Shown: positions 8,185 to 15,540 of the stretch, piece by piece
How the letters are laid out: the number at the start of each line of letters is the position of its first letter
How positions within the stretch are numbered: position 1 is the stretch's first letter
Assembly (NCBI GenBank): GCA_040757205.1
Contig: JBFLXL010000005.1
Coordinates: forward strand, 60,178-124,177
From: Bacillota bacterium
GTDB lineage: Bacteria; Bacillota; Desulfotomaculia; Desulfotomaculales; Desulforudaceae
Direction: 5' to 3'
Length of the DNA: 64,000 nt
Notes under the pieces: model-generated
Database searches by the model: none
What the model saw: the letters and a program-made list of their open reading frames with translations, nothing else
Told to the model about the DNA's origin: nothing
Translations under genes and position numbers: made by a program

Positions 8185-8994
8185 ATGAGTGTGATAAAGG
8201 CCGGTATCTGCCAGATGCCGGTAACCATGAACAAGGAGCAAAACCTGGCCCGGGCCCGCGAGATGGCGTCCGAAGCCGCACGGGCCGGAGCCCGGGTGGT
8301 GGTGCTGCCCGAAATGTTCAATTGCCCCTACCGGCACGAGTTCTTCACCCGCTTCGCCGAAACATACCCGGACGGGGACACCTACCGGATGCTGGCGGGC
8401 ACCGCCCGGGACTTGGGCGTGTACCTCATCGGCGGTTCAATTCCGGAAGCGGAAGAGGGACGCACGTACAACACCTGCTTCGTGTACGGCCCCGACGGGC
8501 GGATGCTGGGCCGCCAGCGCAAGCTGAACCTGTTCCGCATCGCGACGGAGGAACTGGTTTTTCGCGAATCGGACACCCTGTCCCCCGGAACGGGCCCGCC
8601 CGTGGTCTTTGTCACCCCCCTGGTCACCTTCGGCGTGGCCATCTGCTTCGACCTCCGGTTTCCGGAGCTGTTTTCGGACTTGGCGGCCCGCGGTGCGGAG
8701 CTGATTGTCGTCCCCGGCGCCTTCAACACCGTCACCGGCCCTCTGCACTGGGAACTGCTGTTGCGCTCCCGCGCCGTCGACAACCAGGTGTTTGTGGCGG
8801 GGGCCGGACCAGCCTGGACGAAAGACAGCCCGTACCCGTACCACGGCCACTCCTTGGTCGCGAGCCCCTGGGCCGAGGTGGTCGCCGCCGCCGATGAGCG
8901 GGAGAGGGTACTCCTGGCTGAAATAGACCTCGGCCGGGTCGCGGAGGTCCGAAAAAGACTGCCGCTATGCCGGAACGGAAAGTTTTCCATATAA
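8185..8994 (+). CDS. Carbon-nitrogen hydrolase (nitrilase/omega-amidase type)
   Basis: The 269-residue cytoplasmic enzyme has the nitrilase Glu-Lys-Cys triad: Glu in VVLPEMFNCPY near residue 45, Lys in GRQRKLNLF near 114, and Cys in VAICFDLRFPEL near 155. Length and the FDLRFPEL motif match the omega-amidase/NIT2 branch, which hydrolyses alpha-ketoglutaramate and related amides. The ATG start follows GGAGGTGGGTC. It stands alone between divergent lapA-like and convergent trxB genes and ends at an intrinsic terminator. The substrate is not provable from sequence. Confidence 0.88.
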   Translation: MSVIKAGICQMPVTMNKEQNLARAREMASEAARAGARVVVLPEMFNCPYRHEFFTRFAETYPDGDTYRMLAGTARDLGVYLIGGSIPEAEEGRTYNTCFVYGPDGRMLGRQRKLNLFRIATEELVFRESDTLSPGTGPPVVFVTPLVTFGVAICFDLRFPELFSDLAARGAELIVVPGAFNTVTGPLHWELLLRSRAVDNQVFVAGAGPAWTKDSPYPYHGHSLVASPWAEVVAAADERERVLLAEIDLGRVAEVRKRLPLCRNGKFSI

Positions 8995-9078
8995 AATTCT
9001 ACATAAAATGTATGGTCAAAACCATTGCTGGTTATAATTCTACCGGACCCAGTAACAACCTAACTCCTCTCCCTTTCT

Positions 9079-9106
9079 GCTGTACCGCTTCGGTACAGCG
9101 TTTTTT
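9079..9106 (+). terminator. Intrinsic terminator after the nitrilase gene
   Basis: GCTGTACC (9079-9086) and GGTACAGC (9092-9099) form an 8-bp stem with a 5-nt loop, followed by G and six T residues. Confidence 0.85.
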
Positions 9107-9208
9107 ATGCCCATCCAACGACCGTGGATTCGTCCCGCCGGGTTAAAGGCTGCACTTTATACCAGGCTTCTTAAGTCAGTGTCCCGGCCTTTAGCCTAAT
9201 AACTAACA

Positions 9209-9228
9209 AGGCCCGGCAGGCCGGGCCT
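9209..9228. terminator. GC-rich palindrome between converging genes
   Basis: AGGCCCGGC and GCCGGGCCT form a 9-bp perfect stem with a 2-base gap. It lies downstream of trxB and may end transcripts from either side, although neither flank has a clear T-run. Confidence 0.4.
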
Positions 9229-9266
9229 GAACATGCTGTTCTGGGACTCCCGATCCACAGAGGGCG

Positions 9267-10181
9267 TCAGGAAAGTGAGGTGATGTATTTTTCGGCCCAG
9301 ATGGCCGCTATCGCTCCGTCACTCACCGCGGTGGCGATCTGCCGGAGCGGGGTGCGGCGCACGTCGCCGACCGCGTAGATCCCAGGCCGCGAGGTGCGCA
9401 TGTGCCAGTCGGTGATGATAAACCGGCGGTCATCAAGGTCCACGAGCTTCTCAACCAGGTAGCTGTTCGGTTTGATGCCCACGTAGACGAACACCCCGTC
9501 CACCTTGAGATTCCACTTTTCACCGGTCTGGACGTTTTCCAGCACGATTCCGTCCACCGCCTTGTCCCCGCTGATGGCCAGCACCTTGGTCTGGGGGACC
9601 GTTTCAATTTTCGGGTTTTCTTCAATTCGCCGCTGCCCCACCCGCGAACGCTTGATGCTCTCCCGCGGATGCACCAGGTATACACGGGAGGCGAACCGGG
9701 ACAGATAGTGCGCCTCCTCAACGGCGGCGTCCCCGCCCCCGACCACGGCCACCGGCTGGTCCCGGAAAAAGGCGCCGTCGCACACCGCGCAATAGGAGAC
9801 ACCGCGTCCCCGCAGGCGGTCCTCGCCCTCCGCCCCAAGGGGGCGCGGTCCGGTGCCGGTGGCGATGACCACCACCCGGGTGGAGACCTCCCCGTCACGG
9901 GTGCGCAGGCGGTAGAAGCCGTTGTCCGGCGCAATCTCGTGCACTTCGTTGAACTCTATGGTCAAGCCGACTTGAAGGGCGTGCTCTTCCATCCGCGCGA
10001 TCAGGTCGGGGCCGCTGATACCGCCCGGAAACCCGGGGTAGTTGTCGACCTTCTCGGCGGAAAGCACACTGCCGCCCAGGGCGCTCCGCTCGTACAGCAC
10101 CACGTCCAGGCCCGACCGCACGGCGTATATCCCGCAGGTCAGGCCCCCGGGGCCACCGCCGATAATGACCAGGTCTTTCAT
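9267..10181 (-). CDS. trxB: Thioredoxin-disulfide reductase-like flavoprotein
   Basis: The 304-residue protein has an N-terminal FAD motif (VIIGGGPGGLTC, residue 5 on), the redox-active CAVC at residues 131-134, an NAD(P)-binding motif (VAVVGGGDAAVEEA) and the C-terminal FAD motif GIYAVGDVR. These are the hallmarks of low-molecular-weight thioredoxin reductase. The ATG (10181-10179) follows GAGGTGAT; the longer open frame upstream overlaps the neighbouring gene and has no family sequence. The pyridine nucleotide motif departs from the usual NADPH-specific HRR signature (LVHPRESIK), so cofactor preference is uncertain. No thioredoxin gene is adjacent. Confidence 0.9.
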   Translation of the reverse strand: MKDLVIIGGGPGGLTCGIYAVRSGLDVVLYERSALGGSVLSAEKVDNYPGFPGGISGPDLIARMEEHALQVGLTIEFNEVHEIAPDNGFYRLRTRDGEVSTRVVVIATGTGPRPLGAEGEDRLRGRGVSYCAVCDGAFFRDQPVAVVGGGDAAVEEAHYLSRFASRVYLVHPRESIKRSRVGQRRIEENPKIETVPQTKVLAISGDKAVDGIVLENVQTGEKWNLKVDGVFVYVGIKPNSYLVEKLVDLDDRRFIITDWHMRTSRPGIYAVGDVRRTPLRQIATAVSDGAIAAIWAEKYITSLS

Positions 10182-10201
10182 CAGATTGATCACCTCATAG
10201 A

Positions 10202-11446
10202 CTAAAATGATGGTCCGCCGCCCGCCTCCAGTTCCCGGGCCGCGGCCAGCGCCCCGAGTTTTGCATATTCCCGGGAAAGACCCCCCTGCAGGTAGACCGC
10301 AAAAGGCGGGCGGAGCGGAGCGTCGGCGGTTAGTTCCAGCGACGCGCCCTGCACGAAGGTGCCGGCGGCCATCACCACCCCGTCCCGGTAGCCGGGCAGG
10401 GGCGCCGGTTCGGGCACGGCGTGGGCGTCCACCGGAGAAGCTTTCTGAATCCCCCGGCAAAAGGCAATCACCCGCTCGGCCGTCCCCAGGCGGACGGCCT
10501 GCACGATATCGGTGCGCCGGTCCGCAAAGCCGGGCCGGACCTCATAGCCGAGCCGCTCAAACAGGCGGGCGGCGAATACCGCCCCTTTCAGCGCCTCGGC
10601 CACGAAATGCGGGGCCAAATACAGGCCCTGGAACAAGAGCCGCAAGTCGCCCAGCGAGGCCCCCACCGCCCGGCCCAGCCCCGGAGCGGTGAGCCTGGCG
10701 GCCGCCAGTTCCACACACTCCGCCGAACCGGCCAGGTAGCCGCCGCTCGGCGCCAGCCCGCCGCCGGGGTTCTTGATCAGCGACCCGCATACCAGGTCCG
10801 CTCCCACCGCGCACGGTTCCCGCGCTTCGGTGAATTCCCCGTAGCAGTTGTCCACCACCACCCGGACCCGCGGAAACCGCAGTTTCACCGCGCCGATCAG
10901 CCGGGCCATCGTATCCAGGTTCAAGGGCGACCGCCACTCATATCCCCCGGACCGTTGCAGGAGCAGCACCCTGGCCCGCGGGCCGAGCGCCGCGACCAAC
11001 GCCTCCAAATCGGGCTCCCCGTCCGCCTCAAAATCCAACCGGCGGTAACCGACGCCCATTTCCGCCAAGGACCCCGGAGCCTCCCGGACACCGATCACCC
11101 GCTCCAGGGTGTCGTACGGTTTGTTCACCGCCACCAGTTCGTCCCCGGGGCGCAAAAGCCCGAACAACCCGACCGCCAGCGCGTGGGTGCCGGATACGAT
11201 CTGCAGCCGAACCAAGGCCGATTCGGCATCGAAAACCCGCGCAAAGACCTGCTCCAGCACTTCCCGGCCCACGTCGCCGTATCCATAGCCGGTGGTGCCC
11301 CGGAAGTGGACTTCGCTCACCCGGTGTTCATGAAAGGCGGCCAGCACCTTCCGGTGGTTAAAGGAAGCCGTCTTTTCAATTTCGCGGCAGACTTCCGCGA
11401 TTTCCCGTTCGACCTCGTCGGCCAATACCAACAACCGGTCGTTCAT
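10202..11446 (-). CDS. PLP-dependent methionine gamma-lyase/aluminium-resistance family protein
   Basis: This 414-residue protein belongs to the Cys/Met-metabolism-type PLP enzymes often annotated as aluminium resistance protein (YnbB in Bacillus). The cofactor lysine is in CGSLIKNPGGG near residue 235, after the phosphate-region motif IVSGTHALAVGL near 84 and VVVDNCYGEF near 200. In Bacillus and relatives the gene sits next to hfq and miaA, as here. The substrate is unproven. It lies 20 bases upstream of the trxB start, so co-transcription is likely. Confidence 0.82.
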   Translation of the reverse strand: MNDRLLVLADEVEREIAEVCREIEKTASFNHRKVLAAFHEHRVSEVHFRGTTGYGYGDVGREVLEQVFARVFDAESALVRLQIVSGTHALAVGLFGLLRPGDELVAVNKPYDTLERVIGVREAPGSLAEMGVGYRRLDFEADGEPDLEALVAALGPRARVLLLQRSGGYEWRSPLNLDTMARLIGAVKLRFPRVRVVVDNCYGEFTEAREPCAVGADLVCGSLIKNPGGGLAPSGGYLAGSAECVELAAARLTAPGLGRAVGASLGDLRLLFQGLYLAPHFVAEALKGAVFAARLFERLGYEVRPGFADRRTDIVQAVRLGTAERVIAFCRGIQKASPVDAHAVPEPAPLPGYRDGVVMAAGTFVQGASLELTADAPLRPPFAVYLQGGLSREYAKLGALAAARELEAGGGPSF

Positions 11447-11486
11447 CTGCTTCTGGGAGGCCGCTGCAAAACTGCGCCTGGCAAAA

Positions 11487-11580
11487 GAGAGGTGTGAAGT
11501 GAGAGGTTGGAAGTGGGATACTTGAAGGAATTCGCAAAACGAATTCCTTCGAAATTCTCACCTCGCACTTCACACCTCTC
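11487..11580. repeat. 94-bp near-perfect inverted repeat between hfq and the PLP gene
   Basis: The outer arms (21 bases from 11487 and 21 bases to 11580) match at 20 of 21 positions (GAGAGGTGTGAAGTG and complement). An inner 11-bp perfect stem, GAAGGAATTCG/CGAATTCCTTC, closes on CAAAA. The arms between are imperfect. It could form a very long hairpin and resembles a small mobile palindromic element (MITE/REP-like). Confidence 0.8.
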
Positions 11581-11600
11581 ACTTCTCAACGAGGGGGCCC

Positions 11601-11852
11601 CTACGGTCCGACATTTCTCGGTTCGGGTGCCCCGCCGGTGTTCACCGGCCGGGATGGGCTTACCGTAGAAATCGCGTGTTTGTAAACCATCAACTGTTTG
11701 CCGTCGCTCTCCAGGATCACGGTGAAGTTGTCGAACCCCCGCACCGTGCCTTTGAGTTGAAAACCATTTACCAAGAAAATGGTGACCGGTATGTTCTCCT
11801 TACGCAACTGGTTCAGAAAAGCGTCCTGAAGGTTGATCTGCGTTTTGCTCAT
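11601..11852 (-). CDS. hfq: RNA chaperone Hfq
   Basis: The 83-residue protein matches Hfq throughout: [21 protein letters not shown] forms the Sm1 region with the Gln of the proximal RNA face, and [13 protein letters not shown] carries the Sm2 YKHA signature. The C-terminal tail is short, as in other Gram-positive Hfq proteins. It follows miaA by 25 bases in the classical miaA-hfq order. It forms hexamers that bind small RNAs and mRNA. Confidence 0.95.
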   Translation of the reverse strand: MSKTQINLQDAFLNQLRKENIPVTIFLVNGFQLKGTVRGFDNFTVILESDGKQLMVYKHAISTVSPSRPVNTGGAPEPRNVGP

Positions 11853-11877
11853 CAGGGTGCCTCCATGGTAGATTATC

Positions 11878-12837
11878 TTAGTTTATCGTTCGCCGGAACC
11901 GAGAGTACTCCTGCTCAATAGAGGCAACAATTTCTCGGGCCGCTCCCGCCGGGCCGCCGCATTCCTCCACGTCGAGCCAGCGGATCCGCTCGTCCCTCCG
12001 GAACCAGGTGAGCTGGCGCTTGGCGAACCGGCGGGTGTTCCGTTTCAGTATCCGGATTGCCTCCTCAAGGGTCAGTTCCCCGCGCAGATGGGCGGCGATC
12101 TCCTTGTACCCCAACCCTTTCATCGCCGTTAGTTCGGGACCGTAACCCTTTGCCAGCAGGGCCTCCACCTCCCGTACCAGCCCCGCCTGAACCATGGCGT
12201 CGACTCTCGCCTCGATCCTCCGGTAGAGCCGGGCCCGGTCCATGTTCAGCCCGAACATCACCGGAAGGTATTTGGGCGCCCCGCCCCGCCGGCCCGGATG
12301 GCGGCTGAAAGGGATCCCCGACTGGTAATACACCTCCAGGGCCCGGACGATCCGGCGCTGGTCGTTCGGATGCAGCCGCCGGGCGGTAACGGGGTCGACC
12401 ACCGCCAAGTGGCGGTGCAGGCGCACAGTTCCGTAAAGCTCCGCCGTTTCCTGCAGCCGGTTTCTGAGCCCCCGGTCGGCCTGCACCCCAAACCGGTAGT
12501 CCTCGACCACCGACCGGATATAGAACCCCGTACCGCCGACCAGCAACGGGACCCGGTTCCGCCCCAGGATGTCGGCAATCCGCTCCCCGGCCAGTTGCTG
12601 GTACCGCACCACGTTGAACTCCTCATCCGGGTCCGCGACGTCGATCAGGTGGTGCGGCACACCGCGCCTCTCGGATGCGGACGGTTTGGCCGTGCCGATA
12701 TCCATCCCCCGGTAAACCATCATCGAATCGGCCGAGACGATCTCCCCACCGCAAGCCAAGGCGACGTCGATACCGGCCTCGGTTTTTCCCGTAGCCGTGG
12801 GTCCGGCGATTATGACCAAGAGGAGCGGCCCGCTCAC
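11878..12837 (-). CDS. miaA: tRNA dimethylallyltransferase
   Basis: The 319-residue enzyme adds dimethylallyl to A37 of tRNAs that read UNN codons. The P-loop [11 protein letters not shown] starts near residue 12, followed by [18 protein letters not shown] and HHLIDVADP, all diagnostic for MiaA. MiaB, which methylthiolates the same base, is encoded in this window at 24955-26292. The start overlaps the end of the upstream methyltransferase gene by 4 bases, consistent with a mutS-mutL-methyltransferase-miaA-hfq operon. Confidence 0.95.
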   Translation of the reverse strand: MSGPLLLVIIAGPTATGKTEAGIDVALACGGEIVSADSMMVYRGMDIGTAKPSASERRGVPHHLIDVADPDEEFNVVRYQQLAGERIADILGRNRVPLLVGGTGFYIRSVVEDYRFGVQADRGLRNRLQETAELYGTVRLHRHLAVVDPVTARRLHPNDQRRIVRALEVYYQSGIPFSRHPGRRGGAPKYLPVMFGLNMDRARLYRRIEARVDAMVQAGLVREVEALLAKGYGPELTAMKGLGYKEIAAHLRGELTLEEAIRILKRNTRRFAKRQLTWFRRDERIRWLDVEECGGPAGAAREIVASIEQEYSRFRRTIN

Positions 12838-13637
12838 GGCTCATCCCCGTCCAGCGCGATGATCCCGTAGGCCACGGGCGAATAGCGGCCCCCGGTGATC
12901 TGGCGGAAGCCCAGACGCTCAAATTCGGGGCTGCCCGCCCGCTCCTTCAGCACCACCCTGCGGCGCGCGACGCGAACCGCCTCGTCGACCGACTCGGGGT
13001 CGAGTGGGCGCGTGTCGGCCAAGGGACGGAGCGATTCCATCGCGCTCGAAGCGTGACGGGGCCTCCGGAACATGGGATCGAAATAGACCACGTCGAAGCT
13101 TCGATCCTCAAGAAGCCGCAGGTACTCCCGGTGATCGGCGGTCACGACTTCCACCCGCCGCATCGCCCGGGCCAACGGACCGTCGTGCGGGCCATGCTCC
13201 AGACCGTGCCGCACCAGCAGGGCCACCACGGACACCGCTTCCAATCCCACCACGCTTCCCCCGTCGCCCACCACGTGCCCGGCGACCAGGGCGTCGGCTC
13301 CCAGGCCCAGCGTACAGTCCAGGACACTGTCTCCGGCCTTGAGCCCCATAGCCTGTATCATCTGGTCAGTTTTCCCAGCCTCTATTCTTCTTATGCGCAC
13401 CTTGCCCAGCCCGGGGTGGAAGAAGAACTCCCTTCCCGCAAACACCAGTCCCACGCGCCGTCGGGACACCACCACCACCGCCTGCGCCCCGTGTTCCCCG
13501 CGCAGGGCCTCCAGGCTTTCACGGCTGCGGGGCACGTACGGCACACCCAACGTCCGGCTTATCTCTTCGGCATCCAGCCGCTCCGCATGACGCGGCCGGG
13601 CGGATGTGGTGACCAGGATGTTCACGGCGCCGCTCAT
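12834..13637 (-). CDS. Class I SAM-dependent methyltransferase (RsmJ-like)
   Basis: The 267-residue protein has the SAM-binding motif VLDCTLGLGADALVAG near residue 100 and FDVVYFDPMFRRP near 188, where DPMFRR resembles the RsmJ (16S rRNA m2G1516) motif DPMFP. The ATG 13637-13635 overlaps the mutL stop (ATGA); more distal starts would run into mutL. The N-terminal part (VTTSARPRH, VVVVSRRRV) is shared with Firmicute homologues lying between mutL and miaA. An RNA substrate is likely but not shown. Confidence 0.72.
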   Translation of the reverse strand: MSGAVNILVTTSARPRHAERLDAEEISRTLGVPYVPRSRESLEALRGEHGAQAVVVVSRRRVGLVFAGREFFFHPGLGKVRIRRIEAGKTDQMIQAMGLKAGDSVLDCTLGLGADALVAGHVVGDGGSVVGLEAVSVVALLVRHGLEHGPHDGPLARAMRRVEVVTADHREYLRLLEDRSFDVVYFDPMFRRPRHASSAMESLRPLADTRPLDPESVDEAVRVARRRVVLKERAGSPEFERLGFRQITGGRYSPVAYGIIALDGDEP

Positions 13638-15340
13638 TCGCGCCGAAACCGCCGCGCAAGTTCCGAAAAACCAAGCCTGATGAAGGTGGGACGGCCGTGC
13701 GGGCACGAGTAAGGTTCGGTACAGCGCCCAAGGTCCGCCAGCAGCGCGGCCGCCTCCGGGCCGGACGGCTTGTCCCCGCCGCGGACCGCCCGGTGGCAGG
13801 CCAGGACCGCCGCCACCACCCGGCGGAAAGCATCCGTGTCCACCGGCCGTTCCAGGGCCAGCCGGTCCAGAATGTCGTTGAGCAGGGCGGTTTCCACACC
13901 CGGCCGCAGGAAGGAAGGCACCGTCCGGATCACCCAGGCGCCTTCCCCGAACGGGTCGACCTCAAAACCGGCCGGCCGCAGGAAGGAGCCGTACTCTTCA
14001 AGGATTTGCGCCTCACGTTCCCGTATTTCCGCCGCCACCGGGACCACAAGCTGCCTCCCGGCGGACTGCTCCAGCGCGCGCAAGTACCGCTCGAACAGGA
14101 CCCGCTCGTGCGCCGCGTGCTGATCCAAGACGTAAAGGCCGTCGGCCCCTCCGGCCAGGATGTAGGCGGGCGGCAGAAAGCCCAGGGGCTCCAGTTCCGG
14201 GAATTCCGGGTAGCCGGTGCTTTCCTCGCGCAGTTGGGCTTCCCTGCTCTGGAGCGTCATCTGCAACGGTATCCGGTACTCGGCCTCCATACCGGAAAAA
14301 CCGGCGGAGGCCGGCGGTGCGCAACCGCTTCCCCGGACCGGCATTTCCGGACGCAGGGCCTCGCGCACCGCCCGCTGCACCAAAAGATACACGTCCCGGG
14401 GCCGACTGAAGCGGACTTCGTGCTTCGCCGGGTGAACGTTGATGTCCACCAGTTCGGGCGCGACCGACAGGTGCAACACCAATACCGCGTGCCGGCCCGC
14501 CGGCATCACGCCGTGCAGCGCCTCTTCGGCCGCCGTTCCCAGATAGGCGCTGCGGATGTACCGGCCGTTCACGAAGAACACCTGGTGCCGCCTGCTGCTC
14601 CGCGACACCCCGGAACGGCCCACGCAACCCCACACCCCGAGCCCCTGATCCGCAAGCCTTACCGGGACCATCTCCCGGGCCACCGCGGTCCCGAACACCG
14701 CGCCGACCGCGTCCAAAAGGTCGCCGGAACCGGAAGTCGCCAGCACCCGGCGGCCGTTCGCGGTCAGGCGGAAAGCAACGTCGGGCCGCGACAGGGCCAG
14801 GCGGTCCACCATCTCCGAAATCAGCGCTCCCTCGTGGGCGGCACTCCGGATGAATTTTCTGCGGCCCGGGGTATTGAAGAAAAGATCGCCGACGGTAACC
14901 ACCGTGCCGGGAGCACCACCGAATACACCGGTGGAAAGCGACCGCCCGCCCTCAGTGGTCAGGACAGTTCCGGCGGGCAGTTCCGCCGGGCGGGTTTGAA
15001 TCGTCAAGCGGGAAACGGCCGCGATGCTGGGCAGGGCCTCCCCCCGGAAACCCAAAGTCCGGACGGTCTCCAGGTCGGCCGCAGCGCGGATTTTGCTGGT
15101 GGCGTGCCGCTGGAGGGCCAGTTCGGCGTCGGCCGGTTCCATCCCGCACCCGTCGTCGGTGACCGTGATCCGCTCCAGGCCGCCGGCGGCGATGTCGATG
15201 TGCACCACGCGGGCCCCGGCATCAAGTGCGTTTTCCACCAATTCCTTGACCACCGCCGCCGGCCGCTCCACCACCTCGCCGGCGGCGATCCGGGAGACGG
15301 TCTCAACGTCCAAAACCCTAATCCGCGCCAAGCTCTTCAC
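13634..15340 (-). CDS. mutL: DNA mismatch repair protein MutL
   Basis: The 568-residue protein begins with the GHKL ATPase domain (IAAGEVVERPAAVVKELVENALDA, DDGCGM, TLGFRGEALPSI). The C-terminal domain holds DQHAAHERVLFE, the metal-binding endonuclease motif of MutL proteins from bacteria lacking MutH. It nicks the strand to be repaired after MutS recognition. A GTG start is shown; a TTG three codons later follows AGGTGAAG and is equally plausible. mutS is upstream across a repeat-bearing gap. Confidence 0.95.
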   Translation of the reverse strand: MKSLARIRVLDVETVSRIAAGEVVERPAAVVKELVENALDAGARVVHIDIAAGGLERITVTDDGCGMEPADAELALQRHATSKIRAAADLETVRTLGFRGEALPSIAAVSRLTIQTRPAELPAGTVLTTEGGRSLSTGVFGGAPGTVVTVGDLFFNTPGRRKFIRSAAHEGALISEMVDRLALSRPDVAFRLTANGRRVLATSGSGDLLDAVGAVFGTAVAREMVPVRLADQGLGVWGCVGRSGVSRSSRRHQVFFVNGRYIRSAYLGTAAEEALHGVMPAGRHAVLVLHLSVAPELVDINVHPAKHEVRFSRPRDVYLLVQRAVREALRPEMPVRGSGCAPPASAGFSGMEAEYRIPLQMTLQSREAQLREESTGYPEFPELEPLGFLPPAYILAGGADGLYVLDQHAAHERVLFERYLRALEQSAGRQLVVPVAAEIREREAQILEEYGSFLRPAGFEVDPFGEGAWVIRTVPSFLRPGVETALLNDILDRLALERPVDTDAFRRVVAAVLACHRAVRGGDKPSGPEAAALLADLGRCTEPYSCPHGRPTFIRLGFSELARRFRRE

Positions 15341-15433
15341 CTACCCTGTAAATAGCCCTCTCCCTCTGGGAGAGGGTAAGGGTGAGGGGTATTCGCGAAT
15401 CCTTTCCGGCACGCCGCCATCCTCTCCCGCCCG

Positions 15434-15540
15434 GGAGGCTAAGGGGGACAGTCCCCTTCCGCCGCCGTTTCAGCCGTTCCCCTCGCTTCCCCGGCTCTCT
15501 TTTTGCATTCCGGCCGGGGCTAAGGGAGACTGTCCCCCTG
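15434..15540. repeat. Two copies of a palindromic GGGGACAGTCCCC element between mutS and mutL
   Basis: GGCTAAGGGGGACAGTCCCC near 15437-15456 recurs as GGCTAAGGGAGACTGTCCCC near 15518-15537. Each core is a palindrome. The second copy covers the mutS stop (15520-15522). Similar cores occur near 21610 and 21716, so this is a dispersed repeat family. Confidence 0.7.
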
